DNA from: Flavobacterium enshiense DK69
GTDB taxonomy: Bacteria > Bacteroidota > Bacteroidia > Flavobacteriales > Flavobacteriaceae
DNA: 64,000 nucleotides
NCBI RefSeq assembly: GCF_000498495.1
Contig: NZ_AVCS01000015.1
Span: forward strand, 365,329 to 429,328
Direction: 5' to 3'
The notes under the pieces are model-generated. The model saw only the letters and a program-made list of their open reading frames with translations, was not told the origin of the DNA and did not search any database. The translations under genes were made by a program, and so were the position numbers. Positions 8,782 through 17,414 of the stretch are shown here, piece after piece (the stretch's first letter is position 1; every line of letters starts with the position of its first letter).

Positions 8782-11001
8782 TTAAACATTGTTTACGCGT
8801 ATTACTTTATCCACGCCATCAATTTTTTTGATGTTTTCGATCAGTTTTTTCAGGATGATATTGTTCTGTACGATAACAGTCACCTGTCCGTTAAACAATC
8901 CTGCTTCACCACTCAAGGAAATACTCTGGATGTTTACGTTCATTTGGTTAGAGATTACCTTGGTAAGTTCGTTGGTTAAACCAAGCGTGTCCATTCCGGT
9001 GATTTTCAGAGAAGCTTTGAATTCTTCCTGTGAGGAGTCAATCCATTTGGCCTGAATGATGCGGTAGGCGAAATTCGATTGCATGCTAAGGGCATTCGGG
9101 CAATTTTTACGGTGCACTTTAATGCCTTCATTGATTGTTACAAATCCGAACACATCATCGCCCGGAATCGGGTTACAGCAGGTTGCCAATTTGTAATCCA
9201 GTTTATCCTGTTCTGCTCCAAAAACCAACAAATCGTAGTTTTTGCTAATTTCTTCTTTGTGGATATGTTCCGGATGTGCAGAAGGCGACCGTTTGATGGT
9301 TTTCTTGAAGAAATTAACCAACGTGTTGCTTTTCTGCGCGGCATAATCTTTCAATTGTTGGTTGTCGATAGTGCCAAGTCCGGCGCGATAAAACAAATCA
9401 AGACTGGTTTGCAATTTGAAAAAGTTTACAAGTTCATTGATGGTTTGTTCGTTAAGCGTGATTTTAAGATGACGCAGTTTTCGGTTAAGGATTTCTTTTC
9501 CGTCTTCGGCTATTCTTTTGGTACTCTCATTAAGTACGTTTCTGATTTTATTTTTTGCGCGGGATGTGGTTACATAATCCAGCCAGTTTGCCGTTGGTTT
9601 CTGGTTAGGGGATGTAATGATTTCCACTTGGTCCCCACTGTTCAAAACGTGATTTAGTGGAACCAGTCTTCCGTTAACGCGTGTCCCTCTTGTTTTTACT
9701 CCCACTTCCGAGTGGATACTGAAGGCAAAATCCAGTGTGGTGGCTCCTTTAGGCAACGATTTGATTTCCCCTTTTGGCGTAAAAACGTAAATTTCCTTTG
9801 CATATAGGTTCAGTTTGAAATCTTCTACAAAGTCAACAGCATTGCTTTCAGAATTTTCCAGTGCCTCTTTTAGCTGGTTCAGCCAAACATCAAGGCTGTT
9901 CTCTTCTGTGGCTCCCTGTTTGTATTTGTAATGCGCTGCATATCCCTTTTCGGCGATTTCATCCATGCGTTCGCTTCGCACCTGAATTTCCACCCAACGG
10001 CCTTTCGGCCCCATAACGGTAATGTGCAATGCCTCATATCCCGTTGATTTTGGCGAAGAAATCCAATCGCGCAAACGGCTTGGACTCGGGCGATAGTGAT
10101 CGGTCACAATCGAATAAATCTTCCAGGCCAGGAATTTTTCGTCATGCGGATTTGATTTATAGATGATGCGCAGCGCAAATTTGTCGTACACTTCGTCAAA
10201 CGTAACGTTTTGTGCCAACATTTTGCGACGGATGGAATATACCGATTTAGGTCGTCCTTTCATGGTATATTCGATGCCTTCTTCGTCTAAAGAGCTTTTA
10301 AGGACATCGGCAATGGATTTGATATATGCCTGTTGCTCTTCCTTGCTCTCTTTCATTTTACTTACAATGTCGTTGTAAACTGCAGGCTCGGTATATTTTA
10401 ATCCTAAATCTTCCAGCTGGGTTTTGATGTTATAAAGACCCAATCGGTGGGCTAGAGGAGCGTATATGTATAAGGTTTCCGAAGCGATTTTCGCCTGTTT
10501 GTAATCTACCATGCTTTCCATGGTTTGCATATTGTGCAGACGATCGGCGATTTTGATAAGAATTACACGGACATCATCATTCAGAGTCAATAACATCTTG
10601 CGGAAATTTTCCGCCTGCATGGAAATCTCCTGATCGGTTTTGACTTTCGCCATTTTTGTAAGGCCATCAACAATACGCGCAATTTTAGGATTGAACATAC
10701 GCTCGATGTCCTCCACGGTAATGTCTGTGTCCTCCACCACATCGTGCATTAAAGCTGCTGCAATGGCAGTGGCGCCCAATCCGATTTCGTTGGCTACAAT
10801 CTTGGCAACGGCAATCGGATGGAAAATATAAGCCTCACCCGATTTACGGCGTTGGTCTTTATGTGCATCCACAGCTACATCAAATGCTTTTCGGATAAGT
10901 TTTTTGTCCTCTTCCGAAAGCGTTTGGTAACTTATGCGGAGCAACTCTTTATATTCTTTTGCAATTGCTTTGTTTTCAGCTTCTAAATCGATCTCTGTCA
11001 T
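8782..11001 (-). CDS. Bifunctional (p)ppGpp synthetase/hydrolase, RelA/SpoT family
   Basis: A 739-residue long RSH enzyme that makes and degrades the alarmone (p)ppGpp. The HD hydrolase domain is intact, with HDVVED at 86-91. The synthetase domain shows RPKSVYSIRRKM, then YDKFALRIIY and GYEALHITVMGPKGRWVEIQVR. A TGS domain follows (FTPKGEIKSLPKGATTLDFAFSIHSEVG), then a Cys-containing conserved region with CCNPIPGDD, and a C-terminal ACT domain. The loop RLRDW before the GYEALH motif is basic, as in bifunctional Rel enzymes rather than the acidic loop of RelA. All activities therefore look retained. It stands 86 bases upstream of the Fur-family gene. Confidence 0.96.
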   Translation of the reverse strand: MTEIDLEAENKAIAKEYKELLRISYQTLSEEDKKLIRKAFDVAVDAHKDQRRKSGEAYIFHPIAVAKIVANEIGLGATAIAAALMHDVVEDTDITVEDIERMFNPKIARIVDGLTKMAKVKTDQEISMQAENFRKMLLTLNDDVRVILIKIADRLHNMQTMESMVDYKQAKIASETLYIYAPLAHRLGLYNIKTQLEDLGLKYTEPAVYNDIVSKMKESKEEQQAYIKSIADVLKSSLDEEGIEYTMKGRPKSVYSIRRKMLAQNVTFDEVYDKFALRIIYKSNPHDEKFLAWKIYSIVTDHYRPSPSRLRDWISSPKSTGYEALHITVMGPKGRWVEIQVRSERMDEIAEKGYAAHYKYKQGATEENSLDVWLNQLKEALENSESNAVDFVEDFKLNLYAKEIYVFTPKGEIKSLPKGATTLDFAFSIHSEVGVKTRGTRVNGRLVPLNHVLNSGDQVEIITSPNQKPTANWLDYVTTSRAKNKIRNVLNESTKRIAEDGKEILNRKLRHLKITLNEQTINELVNFFKLQTSLDLFYRAGLGTIDNQQLKDYAAQKSNTLVNFFKKTIKRSPSAHPEHIHKEEISKNYDLLVFGAEQDKLDYKLATCCNPIPGDDVFGFVTINEGIKVHRKNCPNALSMQSNFAYRIIQAKWIDSSQEEFKASLKITGMDTLGLTNELTKVISNQMNVNIQSISLSGEAGLFNGQVTVIVQNNIILKKLIENIKKIDGVDKVIRVNNV

Positions 11002-11095
11002 GATAATTCATTAAGTACCTAAAAATAAGCCAAAGAAATGAAGTTTGCAAACAGATTGATACTTTATATAAAAAAAGCAATCATTTTTGAACGTT

Positions 11096-11146
11096 TAAGT
11101 TTATTTTATAGGTTAATATCCAAATCCTGAAAATCACAACTGAAAT
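11096..11146 (-). pseudogene. 3'-end remnant of a serine hydrolase gene
   Basis: Read on the minus strand it encodes FSCDFQDLDINL then a stop, closely matching the C-terminus FSYDFQDLDFNRIK of the intact serine hydrolase gene that ends at 11900. The DNA match extends past the stop into the 3' flank (11096-11146 compared with 11898-11948, only a few mismatches over about 50 bases). No further homology was seen upstream. It looks like the tail of a former tandem copy that was mostly deleted. Confidence 0.7.
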
Positions 11147-11227
11147 AGGTCCGCTTCGCAAAGTCTCCGGACTTTGCTTAAAACATATACTTCGCGTTTT
11201 TGTTTGAATATCAAGCTAGGGGATATT

Positions 11228-11264
11228 AAAAAAAAAAGAGAAAAGAAGCCATTTGCATGACCTC
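11228..11264 (-). terminator. Terminator of the VOC protein gene
   Basis: An 8-bp stem with two G-U pairs (GAAGCCAT 11245-11252 / ATGACCTC 11257-11264) followed on the minus strand by a T-rich run (complement of 11228-11244). Confidence 0.65.
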
Positions 11265-11289
11265 TTTTTTATGAAATATGATTTTAAGA

Positions 11290-11724
11290 TTATTGTTTGT
11301 TCATAACGTTGAACATCCATCGGATACCGAATCTATCCAAACAAACTCCCCAATATCCCCAAGGCTGCTGGCTCATAGGCATGCATTCTGTAGAACCTTC
11401 AGATAAAAGACCGTAATACTTATCAGCATCTTCTTTTGTGTCAAGGTCTAAATTGATCGTTGTGTTGTTTCCGATTACAACTTTGTGCCCCATGCTTTCC
11501 AGCATATCAGTGGCCATGATTCTGGTTCCGCCGATAATAGGCATGCTTACGTGCATTACTTTGTTTTTTTCTTCGTCAGAAAGTTGCGGAGCTCCTTCTG
11601 GTCCGGGCATGTCTCCCATGCGAATGATTGGAGTGTTAAACTCGCTGTTGAATACTCTTTTGTAAAAATTGAATGCTTCTTCAGTGTTGCCCTGAAAGTT
11701 CAGGTAAATAGAAACTTGTGCCAT
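11290..11724 (-). CDS. VOC-superfamily protein, PhnB-like
   Basis: A 144-residue small protein of the glyoxalase/bleomycin-resistance/dioxygenase fold, PhnB subgroup. Visible features are the opening beta strand and helix YLNFQGNTEEAFNFYKRVF, the DMPGPEG loop, KNKVMHVSMPIIGG, and the closing WGVCLDRFGIRWMFN. PhnB-like proteins are often labelled 3-demethylubiquinone methyltransferase, but that name is not supported here. Enzymatic activity is unknown. It is monocistronic with its own terminator. Confidence 0.85.
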   Translation of the reverse strand: MAQVSIYLNFQGNTEEAFNFYKRVFNSEFNTPIIRMGDMPGPEGAPQLSDEEKNKVMHVSMPIIGGTRIMATDMLESMGHKVVIGNNTTINLDLDTKEDADKYYGLLSEGSTECMPMSQQPWGYWGVCLDRFGIRWMFNVMNKQ

Positions 11725-11825
11725 TGTTGCTGATTTTTTGATTCGTAATGTTTAAATATAAGAAAAATAATATAAGGCTGATGTTAAGTTTTAGAAAAAT
11801 AATGGTGTCAAAAAAGTTTTCATAA

Positions 11826-11861
11826 ATAACAAAAACCTGCAAATCCTAAAACTTGCAGGTT
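11826..11861 (-). terminator. Terminator of the serine hydrolase gene
   Basis: Perfect 9-bp stem AACCTGCAA (11834-11842) / TTGCAGGTT (11853-11861) followed on the minus strand by a short T-rich run, 39 bases past the stop. Confidence 0.75.
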
Positions 11862-11899
11862 CTTGTAGTTGAATAAAATGTTATTCTGAATGTTAATGG

Positions 11900-13441
11900 T
11901 TATTTTATGCGGTTAAAATCCAAATCCTGGAAATCATAACTGAAATCGGTTAGCTCCGAAATTGGTTTCATTTTGATATTAATGGTTTTTCCTGTTGTGT
12001 CGTAGGTTGCATTTATAAATGCGTCGGCTTCCATATTACGGTTAAACCATTTTACCGCAAAATTGTTGTCTTTGTAAAAGAAAACCTCTCCGGATAAATT
12101 AGGTGATCGTTTTGAAGCGAAATAGTATTTTCCTTTTTTCTCGCTGATAGTGATTTCTCCCAACCAATTGTCAGTATAGGTTCCTATGATTTTATCAAGG
12201 TTTGTTTTTTGCGTGGTTTTGTTGTTTGCTACAGTCGTCCAGACTTCCTCCGTTGATTTGTCTGCGTTGGCAGTGGCTTCCTGTGTGCGCTTGCTGTACA
12301 TTTCCACATAATCCTTGTATGGGATTTCCAGATAAGTATTCTTGATGGTGTTGGTAATGGCCGAAAAAGCTGATCCGGATTGTTGGTTGGTTAAAACCAC
12401 GATGCCTAAATTCAGTTCCGGGATCAGGGTTACTTGGGTCACCATTCCTTCAAGGCCTCCGGTATGTGTAACTTGTTTGTAGCCTTTCACGTCATTTAAA
12501 AACCAACCTAAACCATAAGCACCGAAGTGTGTATTGTAAGGTGGCGTTGTGTTTGTAGGGATTATGGTTTGTGGAGCCCACATTTCGTTGTGTTGTGCCT
12601 CGCTGAACAACGCCTTATTTTCCGGACCATATTTTCCTTTGTTCAATTGCATCAATACCCATTTGCTCATATCGGAAACGTTGGAGAAAATTCCGCCTGC
12701 AGCATCCATTACAGAGTTTTTGCTTTGTTTGGTTATGCCAAGTTTTCCTTTTAATGGTACGTGAGGCGTAACTACGTTTGTAGTGTCGGGAATTCGGTGC
12801 CAGTTACCTTTACTTTTTTCCATTTGAAGCGGAAGCATGATGCGGCTTTCCACAAATTCAGGCCAGGATTTCCCCGATACTTTCTGAATAATTTCCCCGG
12901 CAACGATGTAAAGCAGATTATCATAGTCGAATTTAGTCCTGAAACTCGATACCGGTTTCAGATAGCGCAAATTATGAATGATGTCGGTTGCAGTAAAATC
13001 ACCTCCTTCCGGCCAAAGCATTAAATCGCCGGCACCCATTCCAAGTCCGCTTCTATGGGTTAATAAATCCCTAATGGTGAATTCATTGGTCACGTAATCA
13101 TTGTACATCTTGAAATCAGGAATGTATTTGATGACTTTATCGTCCCAGTTCAGTTTTTTCTCGTCCACTAAAATAGCTAAGGCTGAAGCCGTAAATGCTT
13201 TGCTGTTGGATGCGATTCCGAATAAGGTGTTTTCGTCTACTTTTTGTTTGGTGATAATGGAACGCACCCCGTATCCTTTCAAGTGGACCACTTTCCCGTC
13301 TTTTACGACGGCGACTGCAATTCCAGGAACGTTGAAGGTTTTCATACTTTTTTCCACCAATTCATCAATTTTGGTTGATGTCATTTGAGCCGATAAGCTA
13401 AAGCCGATGAAAAGCGATAAGAATGCTAATTTGGATTTCAT
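11900..13441 (-). CDS. Secreted serine hydrolase, beta-lactamase family class C-like
   Basis: A 513-residue protein with signal peptide MKSKLAFLSLFIGFSLSAQ. The serine-hydrolase active-site motif SxxK is SNSK at residues 78-81 and the YxN triad is in the FDYDNLLY stretch. HTGGLEGM near residue 340 is the third catalytic box. The C-terminal 100 residues form a DUF3471-type beta domain. Such proteins act on peptides or esters in the periplasm, and true beta-lactamase activity is not implied. The frame is open to 13483, but the ATG at 13441 is chosen because the signal peptide starts there and a TATCTTTG promoter box lies at 13465-13472, inside the longer version. Confidence 0.88.
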   Translation of the reverse strand: MKSKLAFLSLFIGFSLSAQMTSTKIDELVEKSMKTFNVPGIAVAVVKDGKVVHLKGYGVRSIITKQKVDENTLFGIASNSKAFTASALAILVDEKKLNWDDKVIKYIPDFKMYNDYVTNEFTIRDLLTHRSGLGMGAGDLMLWPEGGDFTATDIIHNLRYLKPVSSFRTKFDYDNLLYIVAGEIIQKVSGKSWPEFVESRIMLPLQMEKSKGNWHRIPDTTNVVTPHVPLKGKLGITKQSKNSVMDAAGGIFSNVSDMSKWVLMQLNKGKYGPENKALFSEAQHNEMWAPQTIIPTNTTPPYNTHFGAYGLGWFLNDVKGYKQVTHTGGLEGMVTQVTLIPELNLGIVVLTNQQSGSAFSAITNTIKNTYLEIPYKDYVEMYSKRTQEATANADKSTEEVWTTVANNKTTQKTNLDKIIGTYTDNWLGEITISEKKGKYYFASKRSPNLSGEVFFYKDNNFAVKWFNRNMEADAFINATYDTTGKTINIKMKPISELTDFSYDFQDLDFNRIK

Positions 13442-13464
13442 ACTTGAGATTTTACGTAATTCAA

Positions 13465-13472
13465 CAAAGATA
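13465..13472 (-). promoter_or_regulatory. Predicted -7 box for the serine hydrolase gene
   Basis: TATCTTTG on the minus strand, an exact consensus, 24 bases upstream of the ATG at 13441. It supports this start over the longer frame. Confidence 0.65.
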
Positions 13473-13525
13473 AAATTTATCATTAGTTAAAGGATGGGAT
13501 TGGATTTTCCTTTGATTATTTATTA

Positions 13526-14893
13526 TCAGATTTTTTTCTTTAAATAGTCGACTGCTTTTTCCATGACAGGATCTTTTTTGGTCAGGAAGTCATTTAAAGT
13601 TGGTTTTACTTCTATATCTGGTTTAATTCCGTATCCAACAAACTCTCTTCCGTCGGGGTAGGAATCTTTTTTTGTGCAAATCCTTGCCGAACCGCCACCT
13701 GGTAAATCAAACATTAGGGGCTGTCCTGTACTTCCGAATGATTTATCACCCATTTTTATCATATGCTTTTGATTGTCGGCATAAATTAAGAAATCTTCAG
13801 CAGCCGAAGCTGTATTGTGTCCGAGTAGCAGTACTGTCGGAACTACAATTCTTTTTGCGTCCAATTTTATTGTATCGGGTTTATAATCAAAATCATAATA
13901 GAATTTGTCGTTGTAAGTCAGGTACGCTTTTTTCCTCCAAGCATCATTTAGGGTGTCTTTTTCGGTGACAAATTTTCCCCAGGCTTTAAAACTTGGGATA
14001 TGAAGTCGGCTCGAGTTTTTTGAGCCATATAAAATCTTATCGTTCGTAAGATATTTTAGAATTTCAGTGCCAATCGTCGTGCTTCCGCCTCCGTTATATC
14101 TTAAATCGACGATTAATCCTTTGGCTTTGTACAATTCGGGTAGTTTTTGGATAAACAGACTGTCAATTTTTTCGTTTGAAAACGAATTCAAGGCCACATA
14201 AGCAATTTTGTCGTTTACCCATTTAAAATCCAAAAGTTCTCTTACTTTTTCAAAGGCAGGGAAAACCTCTTTTTCCTCCGTTTTTTTATGGGTTAGGTTT
14301 AAAATGATGATTTTGTTGTCTGGTTTTCTGATTTTCACGTTGAACGTTTCTCCTTCCAGGCCTTGTAACAATCGGGACATAGACCAATCTTCCAAAACGT
14401 AGTCCGTTGAGGAGGAAATATAAGGGGCTACATTTTCATTAATATATGTTTGTGTGGGTTTTCCATTTACTTCAATAATCTCGCTGCCAAAAGGGATTTC
14501 GTCTTTTTTGCTCAGATTTGTCCGTGTAATTATTGCTTTGTGGTCGATGTTTTCAATGAAAAGCCTGTAATCTCCAAACATAGTGTTCATCAATTCAATT
14601 CCTTTTGGTAAATACACGTTAGTGTGACCGTCTTTCAGCAAAGCACAAAATTTTTGAAGTTCTCGATAATATTCGTAATCGTTTTTTGTGTTTTGGACTG
14701 ATGTGATAAGTTCCTTATATCGATTGTCCCACATGTTTCGGTCTATTTTTTCAAGGTAAATGAAATTATAATTCACTTCCTGCCAAAACTTAGAGAGACC
14801 GTATATTTTATCTGCAGGACTCAGTTTGTTTGGAATTTGCGCAAATGTTGAAATTGTAATAAAAATGAATGTCAGTAAGAAGGAATGTTTCAT
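13526..14893 (-). CDS. S41-family (tail-specific) peptidase, secreted
   Basis: A 455-residue protein with signal peptide MKHSFLLTFIFITISTFAQ. The S41 catalytic domain is recognised by GLIVDLRYNGGGSTTIG and LLGHNTASAAEDF, where the Ser of TASAAED is the likely nucleophile, followed by GSTGQPLMFDLPGG. A PDZ-like segment (FGSEIIEVNGKPTQTYI) lies between the N-terminal helices and the peptidase core. It is expected in the periplasm. An ATG three codons earlier (14902) is an alternative start. A TAAATTTG box lies 62 bases upstream, and a cluster of palindromic half-sites lies further up at 15113-15189. Confidence 0.88.
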   Translation of the reverse strand: MKHSFLLTFIFITISTFAQIPNKLSPADKIYGLSKFWQEVNYNFIYLEKIDRNMWDNRYKELITSVQNTKNDYEYYRELQKFCALLKDGHTNVYLPKGIELMNTMFGDYRLFIENIDHKAIITRTNLSKKDEIPFGSEIIEVNGKPTQTYINENVAPYISSSTDYVLEDWSMSRLLQGLEGETFNVKIRKPDNKIIILNLTHKKTEEKEVFPAFEKVRELLDFKWVNDKIAYVALNSFSNEKIDSLFIQKLPELYKAKGLIVDLRYNGGGSTTIGTEILKYLTNDKILYGSKNSSRLHIPSFKAWGKFVTEKDTLNDAWRKKAYLTYNDKFYYDFDYKPDTIKLDAKRIVVPTVLLLGHNTASAAEDFLIYADNQKHMIKMGDKSFGSTGQPLMFDLPGGGSARICTKKDSYPDGREFVGYGIKPDIEVKPTLNDFLTKKDPVMEKAVDYLKKKI

Positions 14894-14954
14894 GGAAGCC
14901 ATTTTTTATTTTTAATGTTTTATATGAAAAACTAAATTTGAAATAAAAGTATGA

Positions 14955-14962
14955 CAAATTTA
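14955..14962 (-). promoter_or_regulatory. Predicted -7 box for the S41 peptidase gene
   Basis: TAAATTTG on the minus strand matches TAnnTTTG. The implied leader is about 55 bases. Confidence 0.5.
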
Positions 14963-15112
14963 TAAATAGCTGATATGAGTTAGAAAAAAAAGGAAGTAAA
15001 ATTGGTATTGAAAACTTGCCTGATTATTCTTAAAAATATGGGAACGTGATTATTTTAATGAATTTTAAAAATCATCACTAAAGTGTGGCTGAAAATAATT
15101 TTAATAAAATAA

Positions 15113-15189
15113 AATCACAAGAATGTGATTAAATAATTTATATTAGATGAAATAATCACAATTGTGGTTATATAAAATACAATGTGATT
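15113..15189. promoter_or_regulatory. Cluster of AATCACA / TGTGATT half-sites
   Basis: AATCACA occurs at 15113-15119 and 15154-15160. TGTGATT (or TGTGGTT) occurs at 15124-15130, 15163-15169 and 15183-15189. The first two form a hairpin-capable inverted repeat with a 4-base spacer and the second pair an almost perfect palindrome with a 2-base spacer. The regular spacing (39-41 and 20 bases) suggests operator sites for a dimeric regulator upstream of the S41 gene, but it could also be a weak 3' structure of the TrmH-type gene. Confidence 0.4.
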
Positions 15190-15247
15190 TAGGAATGCGT
15201 TTCTTCTGCTTATTGCTTTCTGTAATCTGATTTCTTGGTTCTTCTCC

Positions 15248-16036
15248 TTAAAAACCTCTTTGTCTTTTCGCTTCGAAAATAAGTATGGCAGCCGCAACCG
15301 AAACGTTCATCGAATCGATTTCGCCCTGCATTGGGATAATGATGTTTTTAGTGCTGGCGTTTCTCCAGGCCTCAGTTAAACCCGTGGCTTCCGTGCCTAC
15401 TACTAATGCAGATGGAGTAGAGTAGTCCTGAGTGTGATAGAAGGTCGAATCCTGTAAAGTGGCGCAATAAATAGCAATATTTTTCTCTTTTAGATAAGCG
15501 ATAACTTCTTCAGTAGAACCTATGGCAATCTGTCTGGTGAATAAGCACCCAACACTTGAGCGGACCACATTCGGGTTGTACATGTCGCTTTTCGGATTGG
15601 CAATAATAACCGCATCAAGGTTAGCGGCGTCGGCAGTACGTAAAAGAGCTCCTATATTTCCCGGTTTTTCGGTGGCTTCGGCAACTAAAATCAGTGGGTT
15701 GTCTGATAATTTTAAATCCGATAATTGTAAAGATTTGGTTTTGGCTATGGCAAGAATTCCTTCTGTGGTATCTCGGTAAGCCAATTTTTGATAGACTTCT
15801 TTTGAAATTTCAATCAGTTCGACTTTTTGTCGCGTCAGTTGTTTTATTTCGTTTTCTGAAATCAATTCGGGTAAAAACAAAATGGTTTCCAGTTCATAAC
15901 CGCCTTTTTGTGCCAACATGATTTCACGCTGACCTTCAATTAAAAATGTCCCCGTTTGTTTGCGGGTTTTGGCTTTTTCCTGAAGTTGAACCAGGGATTT
16001 TATATACGGATTCTGAACAGAAGTAATTTGTTTCAT
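15248..16036 (-). CDS. TrmH/SpoU-family RNA 2'-O-methyltransferase
   Basis: A 262-residue SPOUT methyltransferase. The N-terminal substrate-binding domain (KSLVQLQEKAKTRKQTGTFLIEGQREI) is followed by the knotted SAM domain with motif 1 EKPGNIGALLRTADAANLDAVI, motif 2 ALVVGTEATGLTE and motif 3 IPMQGEIDSMNVSVAAAILIFEAKRQR. It probably methylates a 2'-hydroxyl in rRNA, but the exact target cannot be set from sequence. The ATG at 16036 is supported by a TAATTTTG box 20 bases upstream. Confidence 0.92.
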   Translation of the reverse strand: MKQITSVQNPYIKSLVQLQEKAKTRKQTGTFLIEGQREIMLAQKGGYELETILFLPELISENEIKQLTRQKVELIEISKEVYQKLAYRDTTEGILAIAKTKSLQLSDLKLSDNPLILVAEATEKPGNIGALLRTADAANLDAVIIANPKSDMYNPNVVRSSVGCLFTRQIAIGSTEEVIAYLKEKNIAIYCATLQDSTFYHTQDYSTPSALVVGTEATGLTEAWRNASTKNIIIPMQGEIDSMNVSVAAAILIFEAKRQRGF

Positions 16037-16055
16037 TTTATTGCAGCTGAAGGGA

Positions 16056-16063
16056 CAAAATTA
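16056..16063 (-). promoter_or_regulatory. Predicted -7 box for the TrmH-type gene
   Basis: TAATTTTG on the minus strand matches TAnnTTTG, 20 bases upstream of the ATG. Confidence 0.5.
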
Positions 16064-16082
16064 AGGAGATATTCCGAACATC

Positions 16083-17414
16083 TTACAAAATTCCTCTTGC
16101 TTTAATTTCCAGGTATTTGTTGATAGTATCCAAAGTCAGATTCTCCGGTTGGGTTAATACCGAATAGATGCCGTATTTCTTAAGTTCGTTCACAATCAGA
16201 CGTTTTTCGAAAGCAAATTTTTCAGCAATCGTCTGATCATATACGTCCTGAATAGTTGTCGCTTTTTTATGAATCAGGTCGTTTAACTCGGTATTGTTAA
16301 AGAAAACGACAACCAGTAAATGATTTTTTGCAATTCCTTTCAAATAGGGTAGTTGGCGGTGTAAACCATCAACGGTTTCGAAATTGGTATACAAAATAAT
16401 CAGGCTTCGATGGTTGATATTCTTTTTGATGTCCACATACAAACGGCTATAATCGCTTTCGAAGAAATCGGTTTTGATATTGTACAGATTTTCCAGAATC
16501 AGGTTCATCTGCGACTGACGACGTTCGGCCAAAACCCTGTTCTCTACTTTTTTGGAGAATGCAAACAATCCGGCTTTATCGCCTTTTTTCAGAATCACAT
16601 TGGATAAAACCAAGGTGGCATTAATCGAATAATCCAGCAGGCTCAATCCGTTGAAAGGCATTTTCATCACACGGCCCTTGTCGATTACCATGTAAACCGA
16701 TTGCGATTTTTCGTCCTGAAACTGGTTTACCATCAGTTGGTTGCGTTTCGCGGTCGCTTTCCAGTTTAAGGTTCTGATATCGTCGCCCTGAACGTATTCC
16801 TTAATTTGTTCGAATTCCATTGTATGCCCAATGCGGCGGATTCTTTTCAATCCGTATTGCATCAGATTGTTGGAAAAAGCCATCAAATCATACTTTCGCA
16901 ACTGGATGTAAGAAGGGTAGGTAGGCACCATTTGATTGTTGGCAAACGTAAAACGTCTTGAAATCAGGCGAAGCGGGGAGGAGATGTAAACATTCAGGTT
17001 TCCGAAGAAATATTCTCCTCGTTCTGTTGGGCGTAACTGGTACTCAAAATGGTCTTTTTCGTTTGCGCCTAATTTTCGTTTGATTTCGAAATTGCGCATC
17101 TGAAACTGAAACGGAATCTCGTCAATTACCTTCGCAAACACACTGAAAGAGTAGTGGTTTTTAAGTTTGATGATTATGGCGTTTTCGTCTCCGTTAGAAA
17201 GTTTTTCGGGAGTTGTCCGCGATGCTTTTACGTCCTGACGGCTTGCAAAAAGCAGCAGTATGTCGATTGCCGTAAAAGCCATCAGCAAAAACAAAAAGAG
17301 CCAACAAACCTTGTACAGGCTTGGGAAAAAATAAGCCAAAACAAAACCTGCCATGATGCCTAAAAGCACATAGAAAAACAGATTGTTCAGGTATAATCTC
17401 TTAAAAAACTGCAT
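16083..17414 (-). CDS. DUF58 domain membrane protein
   Basis: A 443-residue protein with two transmembrane segments near the N-terminus (about residues 10-55) and a DUF58/von Willebrand A-like region. The signature is GHTMEFEQIKEYVQGDDIRTLNWKATAKRNQLMVNQFQDEKSQ, followed by the MIDAS-like VYMVIDKGR. DUF58 proteins typically pair with MoxR AAA+ ATPases. Its start codon overlaps the stop of the MoxR gene in a TAATG arrangement, indicating translational coupling. It is the last gene of the MoxR operon. Molecular function is unknown. Confidence 0.92.
   Translation of the reverse strand: MQFFKRLYLNNLFFYVLLGIMAGFVLAYFFPSLYKVCWLFLFLLMAFTAIDILLLFASRQDVKASRTTPEKLSNGDENAIIIKLKNHYSFSVFAKVIDEIPFQFQMRNFEIKRKLGANEKDHFEYQLRPTERGEYFFGNLNVYISSPLRLISRRFTFANNQMVPTYPSYIQLRKYDLMAFSNNLMQYGLKRIRRIGHTMEFEQIKEYVQGDDIRTLNWKATAKRNQLMVNQFQDEKSQSVYMVIDKGRVMKMPFNGLSLLDYSINATLVLSNVILKKGDKAGLFAFSKKVENRVLAERRQSQMNLILENLYNIKTDFFESDYSRLYVDIKKNINHRSLIILYTNFETVDGLHRQLPYLKGIAKNHLLVVVFFNNTELNDLIHKKATTIQDVYDQTIAEKFAFEKRLIVNELKKYGIYSVLTQPENLTLDTINKYLEIKARGIL

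Larger units (their letters stand above)
11002..11289. other. Gene-free spacer with a gene remnant and a terminator
   Basis: No complete gene is visible. It holds the 3' remnant of a serine hydrolase paralogue (11096-11146), a perfect 8-bp hairpin GCAAAGTC/GACTTTGC at about 11158-11177, and the terminator of the VOC gene at 11228-11264. Confidence 0.6.
14903..15247. other. Gene-free AT-rich spacer upstream of the S41 peptidase
   Basis: No gene is supported. It contains the S41 promoter box (14955-14962) and the AATCACA/TGTGATT cluster (15113-15189). It also serves as the 3' region of the TrmH-type gene ending at 15248. No classical terminator with a T-run was found. Confidence 0.55.

Noticed and set aside
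9079..9657. A 192-codon plus-strand frame inside the RelA/SpoT gene
   Set aside because: It is fully antisense to conserved TGS and ACT regions, with no supporting start site or homology pattern.
11900..13441. Serine hydrolase as an antibiotic-resistance beta-lactamase
   Set aside because: It has the general SxxK/YxN/HxG fold motifs plus a DUF3471 tail, typical of esterase or peptidase relatives. Resistance cannot be claimed.
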